Assembly: GCA_013176395.1 (NCBI GenBank)
Contig: JABMLP010000027.1
Span: 548,448-612,447 of the forward strand
DNA from: Venturia oleaginea
Taxonomy: Eukaryota; Ascomycota; Dothideomycetes; Venturiales; Venturiaceae
DNA length: 64,000 bases
Direction: 5' to 3'
The notes beneath the pieces are model-generated. The model was not told the DNA's origin. It worked only from the letters and a program-made list of their open reading frames with translations, and ran no database searches. Shown here piece by piece: positions 55,793 through 64,000 of the stretch; positions within the stretch are counted from its first letter, which is position 1; each line of letters begins with the position of its first letter. Made by a program: the position numbers and the translations under genes.

Positions 55793-57432
55793 GCTGGGGC
55801 CTCAGACTCTGATGGGGCCCAATTGCTTCATATACTTGGAGTTGGGCAAAATAATGGGAATTTATGGAGCCGTGTCTTGGCTTGAGGTCTCCGAATATTT
55901 AAGGCCAAAACGATCATGTATGTATGATATCAAGATAGAGAAACGATTCTAGTTACTGATATCTTCACTTCCCGCAAGCCAGCTTGCTCGCCGGGACATT
56001 GCTCTTTCACCACGTTTCGTGTGCCCTCCAAGTTGCCATTGATTTCGGATGATGTTGAAGGTCGAGGAGATAACCTTGCTCAACCGGTTGCTTCGACAGA
56101 CTCTCCAAAAATCAGGAGCTACTCACTCATCCACCACAAGCGTTCCTGCCTTCACGGCAGTTACAAAAACAACAACGGTGGCGTGCTTCGATCGCCGACA
56201 TGCGGAACGGTCCACCTTTGCCACGCCCGTTCCGATCTGACAGCTCCACATGAATGATACAATTCGAGATCAACGCCAACAACACCATACGTTCACAGTT
56301 CATGCGCTGGAAATGAAGTCCCGCGTGTGGCGTTATGGCGCAGCTCAGCCCCACACAGACAGGAGGTTGAAAATGTGACAAGGCTCAGCAGCTGTTCTCT
56401 GCTGGAAGCTAGATGATAGGGTGCCAAACGGGCTTTTACTTAGCACGTTTCACGCCACTACTGTGTAGGGACGCCGTCTAATTATAATCATGTCCCGGTG
56501 CCTGACGGATTCACGCGAATGTTTCGTAAAAGTCATTGTTGCGATGAGTCGTTGTCGTTCTCGTGAGGCTTGAAAAGAACATGCAGCTTCTCCTTTATCC
56601 CACGTCGGAAACAGGAGCAGGTCCGTCACTCACACGCGCACAGGCCAGGGGATGGAGGGGATTGATTGATCTTCTTCGGGAGAGGGAGCCGAGAGTGGTG
56701 GGATTGGGCGACGAAACTAGAGTGGTTATGTCTGTAGAGAGACAATCGACGTGATCCTTGACTCACATCATCCTGTATTTGACTGCTTTGACTGCATGTT
56801 CGTACATGAAGGACAGCTGCAACGCTCTGACAAACGGTGGGCATGGCCCAATTAGAGAGGGCCAGATGGCTCTGAGGCTTCTGGCTACTTCGTTGGCAGG
56901 TGTAGCAGCCTATCGTTAATCGAGTCCCACAATGTGATTTGCAGCTCACCCCTGATAGCAAGCCGTGGACTGAGACTTCCAATTTCCTTCTTTCTTTTCG
57001 CGACAATCATTTCCTCGCCAAACACTCCAGTTCAAGCTTCCCTTCTTACCGATACGAGTACCGATACCCTCGACGAGCCCGGCCTGCCCTATTTTATTTC
57101 CCCGTCCAATTGCTCTGTTTGCTCGTCAGTCTTCACAACTCTTTGCTCGCCAACTAATGCACTGGAGCGCAACGCGTCCGATACAACTTTTTCGACTCTA
57201 CCGCATCCTTGCAGTAATACATCAACGTGTTATACCGCATCACTTCCACCTGCCAATTGGTGCTCTCGGCAACGAATTCATTGTTTCAACGACCCACAAT
57301 TCCTCCCATGTCCTGCAAATCAAGGCAAATCGACTGCAACTACCAGAACAGCCCCTAGACTGCAGGAGAGCTCACAGCTTTGGCGAATGCTACAAACTAC
57401 AATAACGACAAACCCGGCACACGATCGCTAAT
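55793..57432. other. 1.6-kb intergenic region before MSB1
   Basis: No gene is supported; overlapping frames (56626-57006 -, 56934-57431 +) lack recognisable content. C/T-rich sequence just before 57433 is presumably the MSB1 leader. Confidence 0.45.
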
Positions 57433-60400
57433 ATGCCATTCTTTTCAAATCTGTTCAAGCGGGATGCGTCCAGCAAGTCCAGGAAAAATGTCGCTCCGGG
57501 GAAAGACGTCGTACCGATCAAACCGCGATGGGAAGAGGCATGGTCGCGCAGAGAGGTGTCACCGGAAGAGGTTCAAGAACTCATCCACTATTGCTCCCAG
57601 GAAATGAAGTCAAGAGGTAAGCGTTCAGGCTTGTGCAACGGACCATCTAGGCTAATGTGAACTTGCAGCTCTGGATATGCCCTTCCTCCTCCTCCCATTC
57701 CGACCTGGCTCAGACCCCGTTGGCTCCAAGAGTTTCATACGCAACTTCTTCAGGGTACAATACGATGGCACCTTTCGCCAGAACAAGCAAGCCATTCAAC
57801 AGGAGGTTCGGCTTATGGATCCGTTGGTAGGCACATGCAATTGCCGCATAGAAGGACAACCCAGCTCACAAAATTTCACAGGTCCTCTGCAGTATCATGA
57901 AATGGTGTTGGAATAGGCTGCCCGGCGGAGTCGTGTCCTGGGAAACTTATGAGTTGTTTCGAACCGGTGAAATTGGTCAGTACTTGTTCTGAAACTGCAT
58001 TGATATGTTTACCAACCAGCGATTGTAGATGCTTCAATGGCAAAGAATGCCTTCACGGTCTTCATTCCGATGAGCACTGAATCCGAGGCTCGCAAAAAGA
58101 TCGTTTTTGACTTCTTCGACCTGCTAGCCGCAATCGCTGCGCGTGGAAAGACTAATGGTCTCGGCGGACGAAAGCTCTCAAGAATGGCCGGATGGTGGGC
58201 CTTTGAACACTCAGACAACGGAAAGGGGTTTGAGGGCGGCTACAAGTCATGGGCAACGTAAGTTTCGTGGATTGCTAACTCAAAAGCCAAGCTAATTACG
58301 AACAGCGCTGCGGATGCAACGAGTCATCTATTCTTCGCATATCTGCGTTCTCTTTCGCCCGATGCCACTGGTGGTGTCAGTGGTATTTCTCGCTTCCACG
58401 TTCGCTACAAGCTCTCCTTTCTCAAACAGAATATCCTCCCGAGACACCGACTTTGATGCTACAACAGACGCCCAGGGTGGTTATGATCGTCAACACAGTA
58501 TCCCCAACGCCTTTCGCCCTTCTTCGTCGCGCCAGAAACTTCGAATACCGGGATGATGACGAGGCTCTCCAGAAGTTCTCAGCATATGAGGATCCCGTGC
58601 AGACGTTGACGGAAGAGTGTAAACGTGTTTTAAACAGCATCTCGTCGATCAATCAGTCCACGATCCCAAACAACGATACAGCCGGTCAGCCAGTCCAGGA
58701 AGGTGCTTGGTCGAGATTCGAGGACATGGGCTTCTCTGGTCTCGCTGAAAGCCCTCAGAACCCTGGAGATTTGGCGAGCCCAAAGGACACTAATGGCATT
58801 AGATCTGCTGGCGATTCAAGAGTGGATGATGGAGCACGGCCAACAACACCATCTTGGGCAGACTTCTTGTCTTCTGGATTTCCTAACGACCGCAGTCCCA
58901 GTCTCCTCCCACCAGACAAAGCGCTTCCACTGCCTCTGTCCGAACAACCGCGCGGACACAGTTCTCAATCGCATGTGCGACCTGGCAAGCACGAAGATCT
59001 CGAGCCTGGCGAGTTGGCGAGCATTCACTCATTTGATCTTGACGAGACCTTTTGGTGGGTTTGGATGACCAGCCTCGCAGGCGAGGAGACTCCTGAGCGC
59101 AAGGCTGTTTTCGGTCGCTGCGCATTGATTGAGACTCAAATATCAGGCGCACACTGGTTTGTGATTGAAGAACAAATCAAAGGTGCTTCACCCGGCCAAG
59201 ACGAGGGCGTCTATCTTGCCGAGAAGAAGAGCAGGTTTAGTTGGACCAAGCGCGGCCGTCTTGGGAGACGTAAGACTATTGCGAAGAAGCCTGACAACAA
59301 GGCTCTCGTTGAAGAACCTTACAACCGCACGGCGACTGGAACGCCATCTAGCAGGATCGCGCCCGACCAGCATCGTAAGATCAAGGAGACCGCGGCCCGT
59401 CTCAAGAACCAGAACTTGAAGGGTGGCGAGAATGCTCAGCGACGCGGTCGCATGGACGACTCTGACTCGCAAAAGACCAACAGTGTGCTGACCTTGCAGC
59501 CAGCTATTCTAAGTGAAGCCGCACCTGCCATGAAATGGGCAAAGGACTTTGACAAGGAAATTGTTCGGGCGACATATCTTGGTGATCCAATTGCCGGCAC
59601 AGGCTCAAGCACGAACCTCACCATTCCGCGACCAAATGGGGCTTCTCCCAACTATGGAGGTTCGTCTACCAATCTTCGACGTGAACTGTCCAATCGTGAG
59701 TTGCCCTCTCTGCCAAAGGAGGCTTCGGCACCTGCATCTCCAGTACAGCGCAAACCTGTCAGGTCTCCTAGTCCTCCCGCGACACCTCGTGCTTTCAGTC
59801 CGGAGATTTCACCAGAGCCCGAACTCCCAGTTGAATTGCAAGAAAAGCCCAAGCTTGATAATGGTGCTCAGCATCCAGCACATCGTCCTTCAGCTTCTCC
59901 AGAACCCGTAAGAAACTCAAGCATGGACAAGCAGAACAAGGCAGAACGCGAGCAGTGGTCTGAAGAAGTTCTGGGGTCGCAAGCAGAAGCCTTCACCTTC
60001 TACACCAGAAAAGGCTCCTTCTGTCGTCGAAGAACCACCTCACAAGCATCAAAAGTCCCCTCAAATGAGTGTGCCGATCGAGATTCCATCTTACAAAGAG
60101 CCGACGCCAGAGCCCTCTATCGCAGAACCTTCGCCTGCTCCGAGCTTCACTCACCAGACGCCTGACCCATATCATGAAAGCCCTCAAGTTCCTCATGGCA
60201 CGAGTCCTCGCCATGATACCTCCACAATCGGCAGCAAAGAACAACAAGCTGCTGACCATGAATTCTCCCGCTTCGATCAAGGGCCCCTTGATGCACCTGC
60301 TTTCGTTCCTGAGGACATCACTCCGGAGCAATCTGTGGTCGCTGTATCGCCACTAACACAGTCCACTCCACTCAAGGCGCCGACACGTGGAATACCCGAT

Positions 60401-60886
60401 CTTGGTGCTCCATCACCGGTTCGCGAGGCAGCACCCACTCCGTCGCCAGCACCAACGCCAGCGCCTTTCCATGCACTAAGCAAGGCAACGAGCAGGATAC
60501 CGGTAGTCCCAATTGGTCGTTCCGCTCCTGGTCCAAGATCTCTGGCCTCTGACTCCACCTCTGACGACTCGGCCGACGCTACCCCTCGTGATGACAAAGT
60601 GCTAGATCGATGGGCGCAGATCAGGAAGAACGCTGCAGACCGCGCTCAGAGACTTAGTGAAGAGCAATCTGGACGCAGTCATACTGCCAGCCAAAGCGCG
60701 AAAACCGATGCTGACGAGGGTGACACCAGTGGTGAAGAAACCATCGAATCCCGTGTTGCTCGTATCAAGGCTCGCGTTGCTGAGCTCACAGGTACGCCGT
60801 CATATCCACTTCGTTGACGATTTGGCAATGCTAACATCGCGATAGGAAACATGGAAGGACCAAATGCGCCCGTCACTCGGCGGTGA
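57433..60886 (+). CDS. MSB1: Msb1-family (DUF1708) morphogenesis protein
   Basis: Yeast Msb1 acts with Rho1/Cdc42 in polarised growth and cell-wall signalling. Start ATG 57433 (MPFFSNLFKRDASSKS). Introns follow MKSR, MDPL, TGEI and KSWAT, all GT-AG with restored family text: ALDMPFLLLPFRPGSDP, VLCSIMKWCWNRLPGGVVSW, DFFDLLAAIAARGKTNGLGG, RKLSRMAGWWAFEH and ATSHLFFAYLRSLSP. After a single-base loss near 58392 the frame continues as TLMLQQTPRVVMIVNTVSPT, PFALLRRARNFEYRDDD. A long Ser/Pro tail follows; near 59955 a single-base gain restores the original frame (PSPSTPEKAPSVVEE). The last intron follows AELT and the protein ends GNMEGPNAPVTRR. The two slips cancel, as in the neighbour NCL1. Confidence 0.85.
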
Positions 60887-62840
60887 GCCATTTCGTCACG
60901 TACAGTATGCATCCCAGGCGCCTTAATATCGTAGCTTGATATGCTGACAGTCGCAGGAATAAAATAATCATCCCGCTGCACATACATGATACCCACAGCC
61001 TTTAGACCAGTACATCGGCGTCCAAATATGCTCTTGTCAGAAAACACACGCCAGTATCTTCTTTAATCTTTTCTTTTTTTCGCGCACATGTAGTTGCCCT
61101 CTCGCCAGATTGAAATTTGGCTGGCATACAGTTTGTTGGTTTTGTCTTCCTCATCTCTTCACAGCAAGCAAGCACGCAACCACACCCTAACCTAATTTTT
61201 ATGATACCAGATTGCTTAGCGTCTAATTCTTTACTTGCTCTTTCGAAATGTTCGGTTTGATTTTTTCTGTTGTTGTTGGTGGACGGCGGTATTTATATAG
61301 TGGAGGCGCTCTCAATTCTTCCCTGGCCCATGTAATGATTTTCTCTTTGCTGAGAGGAACTAGTGCGATGGGATTGAGTGGGTCGCTGTGGATAGAGAAG
61401 AGATGTGTTGATGATATACCCGGCGTTAATGCTTTCTCCTCTACCATACCACGCTTTTAGCCTTTCCCCCTTCTTTCGTTGTTGTAGGAGGCGCATTTGA
61501 ATGATGCTGGCGAGCGCTGTGATTTCTTTGTTGAGAAGGGATGGATGGATTGAGGGGGTAGATATCAAATACTTTCAGATGGGGATTTGGAAGAGTGGAG
61601 GGATTGTGGTGCTTAATAGCTATACATGGAATGGACTATTGTTGTTGTTGATTCATGTTTGCTCCTCTCTTTATATACTGTGATTGCATGTTGCGTGGCT
61701 TGCTAAGCATGGAGAAAGATTGTGAAAAACGTACAGCCTTTAGGGGGGTGCAATTGTCACTCTGACGAACTAGCAATTCACCGGAGGGTATTCGACAGTC
61801 CCAAAACCGTGTACTTGAAAAAAAAAAAAAAACTATACTGTAAACTTGATGATTATTATGTTCAACGCTACACGCTTTTTCATAGTAATCGTTGTCATCC
61901 ATATACTCTCTACCACCCCATCCCGCCGCTGTAAAAAGAAAACTGTAAAGATATTATATTAGCTCTATCTACTTCCCTTCCATATCCCGACCGACCATCT
62001 CCGATTCCTATCTTCCCAACACAAGCTACCAGGAAAAAAAAAGAGACTAATTATAGGAATATTTTCCTTTGGGCGTTATATTCGTTGTTGCTGGGGCACG
62101 TTTCAGTATCCGTCCGATTTTTTTGTGATGAAGTGTATTCACGACCTTATCGTCTTTGCGATTTCTTGGGGTATTTTGCGGTGGGCATCGTGGTCTCTTT
62201 GTGGGCTAAAAATTAATTTTTTTGGACTTTTGTGTGTGGGGTTCTTTTCTTGCGTTGTTGGGAGGTTGGTGGGGGTGGTTTGTTTGGTGGAGATGATGGT
62301 TGTGGTGGGGAGAGAAGGATGGTGGGGGTCAAGATGGATGTTATGATATCTAGGGCAGGAATGTGGATGTGAGCTTTGTAGATACGAGTGGGGGTCTTCT
62401 GGTTTGCAGAGACTTTTTTTTTTTTTTCCTGGTTCAAGCGGTGGGAATAGTGGTAATATCACTTGTTGTGTCTTTTTGGTTTCTTTACGTCTTCAATCAA
62501 GTATTGCTCTCTACTTGGTTGTTGATGTGGAGGGATGTAGAGGCTAATCCGATCTTAGTCCCGAGCCAGATGCTACTGCACATTGAAAGATAGAATGTTG
62601 TTGATAGCTATGTCAATTCTTTGAGTCTTCTTTCCATGCAGTGTCATAATTCGGGTGAGATATGCGTGATACCATGATTTCGGATTGATATCAACCTTAG
62701 TCGCTCAGCTGTGTATAAAGATGCAGGATCTTTCAGCCAATTCAAACAAGGAAAGAACTCTCTTTTAACGATAGAGGAATCAAGGCTGATCAGGACAGTA
62801 CCTTTTAAACATCTAAGACATGATATTCATTGGTGGGTTG
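60887..62840. other. 1.95-kb AT-rich region without a supported gene
   Basis: Contains homopolymer runs (A13 near 61820, T12 near 62415) and T/G-rich stretches. Overlapping short frames have no recognisable content. The proximal part is presumably the MSB1 3' UTR. Confidence 0.45.
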
Positions 62841-62846
62841 TTATTG

Positions 62847-62880
<34 letters not shown>

Positions 62881-62890
62881 TTATCCTAAC
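62841..62890 (-). repeat. Short-repeat tail of the 1.6-kb repeat type, third copy end
   Basis: On the minus strand TTAGGATAAAATC is followed by about seven AATC units. This is the same terminus as repeat copies A and B. It lies directly beside the pogo element at 62894. Confidence 0.6.
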
Positions 62891-62893
62891 GTA

Positions 62894-63997
62894 GTCTATA
62901 GGCCTATGCGCCATATATGCCTGTGCGCCAACCCCACCGAGTATTCTTACAAAAAACGTATATATTTCAACAACACCGCCATCTATAACAGTAATATACA
63001 TTTTAATTGGTTCTTTGACGCTCTGGGCAGATCCTAGCATTATGCTCAAGCGACTGGCATACGCTGCACTTTGGTGGTGCTCGTTGCCGTACCTGAGCAG
63101 GTACATTTTCAACCCCCTCAGTAGGCGTATTCTGCTAGCCACCAGAGACCTATCTCGTTGGTTGTCCAGCCGTTCTCGCTCACGCCAATTGCCCAATCTG
63201 GTGGTAGGATCCCGTCTGAATACCAGGCTGCCTGGTGCATTACTGCCTCGAAAATAACGAGCGGAGGGATTGGAAACCCTTTCGCACAAATAGCCTCAAT
63301 AACCGTAACCCACTCACGGTTGCCTGGCTGCGTTGTCCTCGGTCTCCCAGCCTTATCTGCTCCTGCAACAACCTTTGCAGTTGAAATTACCCCATCTGAA
63401 AACCAGTCTCGTCAAAATTGTAGATATCGTCATCGAGGATGCCATGCTCAGCTTGTGTACGTCGTGCGCGTTCAAACCAGGCTCGAATCAGGTCTAGGTC
63501 TTCGCATTTTGCTCGCTGGTAGTCGTACTTGCGGTTGTACTTCGATTTTAGTACGTCGTGGCGGTTAATAAAGTTGCGTACCCAGCATTGGCCTGCAGAG
63601 ACGAGTTGGTCATGTTGACTGGCTAAAAGGCTTGCCATAGTCCGTACGGCGGCAACAGTAGGTGGCATACCGCGTTCATCCATTGAAAGTATACGCTGTA
63701 CAAGGTACTCCTCTTCGGTGGGTGTAAGGAGGCGGTTTTTCGCGGTAGAACCAAGTCGTGGTTGAGTACCAGCAATACGGCGTTGCAGGGTATCTCGTGG
63801 GACGTCATAGGCTTGCGCGGTAGCTCTATAGCTTTGAAAATCGCCGTTTTTATAGGCTTGAACAGCTAGTTCAAGCCTACCTTCTCGGTGTAAGGCCTCT
63901 TGTCGTTGTGGCGGTACCCTCTCGTGTGGTAATGGAGGAACGCGTCGCGTTTGGTAGGGTTGGCGCACAGGCATATATGGCGCATAGGCCTATAGAC
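62894..63997 (-). mobile_element. Pogo-like DNA transposon, internally deleted, at the right edge
   Basis: Perfect terminal inverted repeats of at least 40 bp starting GTCTATAGGCC, each with CCTATGCGCC and CCTGTGCGCC 17 bp apart. TA flanks at 62892-62893 and 63998-63999. The minus strand encodes HTH and FDETG (63974-63387), a one-base frame break at the GFQMG position, a short continuation (REWVTVIEAICAKGFPIPP) and then a deletion. The second and third catalytic Asp are absent. Confidence 0.9.
63387..63974 (-). pseudogene. Pogo transposase N-terminal fragment
   Basis: Has HTH_Psq/CENPB-type DNA-binding text (GRLELAVQAYKNGDFQSYRA, VPRDTLQRRIAG, LTPTEEEYLVQRILSMDERG) and ends at YNFDETGFQMG followed by a stop. 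The same protein continues one frame away for about 100 codons. Confidence 0.85.
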
Positions 63998-64000
63998 TAC

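Overview
This is nuclear DNA of a filamentous ascomycete (Pezizomycotina). The evidence is many short GT-AG introns of about 42-80 nt with CTAAC-like branch sites, together with typical ascomycete genes: a Yen1/GEN1 nuclease, an Msb1-family morphogenesis protein, FSH1-type and SDR enzymes, a HET-domain NLR, and chromodomain Ty3/gypsy, pogo/Fot1-like and LTR elements. I do not assign a genus.

Layout. 1-8 kb: the 5' part of a Holliday-junction resolvase (-) head to head with a large AT-hook protein (+), then a membrane protein (-). 8.78-8.91 kb: a tRNA-Ser(AGA) gene whose T arm is split by a 53-nt insertion that looks like a spliceosomal GT-AG intron. 9.15-15.34 kb: a Dal5-type MFS transporter (-), a flavin monooxygenase (-) and a TauD-type 2-oxoglutarate dioxygenase (+). 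The last two share a promoter with a TCACGTG box and a near-CYS3 site, so I propose a sulfonate or organosulfur use cluster. 15.5-16.14 kb: a solo-LTR-like repeat. 18.3-21.6 kb: a secreted Cys/Thr/Pro-rich repeat protein and an FSH1 hydrolase. 22.5-23.66 kb: a seven-bladed PLL-type lectin gene broken by two stops. 25.35-26.2 kb: mitochondrial octanoyltransferase.

26.4-45.0 kb is a transposon island: a deleted pogo element, a 1.6-kb repeat of unknown class, nested and inverted LTRs, a HET-NB-ARC-TPR NLR gene, a relic and a nearly complete chromodomain gypsy element, an inverted second copy of the 1.6-kb repeat, and two solo LTRs. The NLR and the gypsy element lie between the two inverted 1.6-kb repeats.

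46-61 kb returns to genes: a coiled-coil low-complexity protein (-), an SDR (-), two pogo-like elements placed end to end, the tRNA m5C methyltransferase NCL1/NSUN2 (+) and MSB1 (+). The last two carry apparent single-base frame slips that compensate in pairs. 62.9-64.0 kb is another deleted pogo element whose right end lies at the window edge.

Most unusual: (i) the spliceosomal-type intron in a tRNA gene; (ii) all four pogo-like elements, with unrelated terminal sequences, carry two direct copies of a motif at an exact 17-bp period in each terminal repeat; (iii) the candidate sulfonate cluster; (iv) the NLR with almost identical TPR units inside repeats that could invert it.
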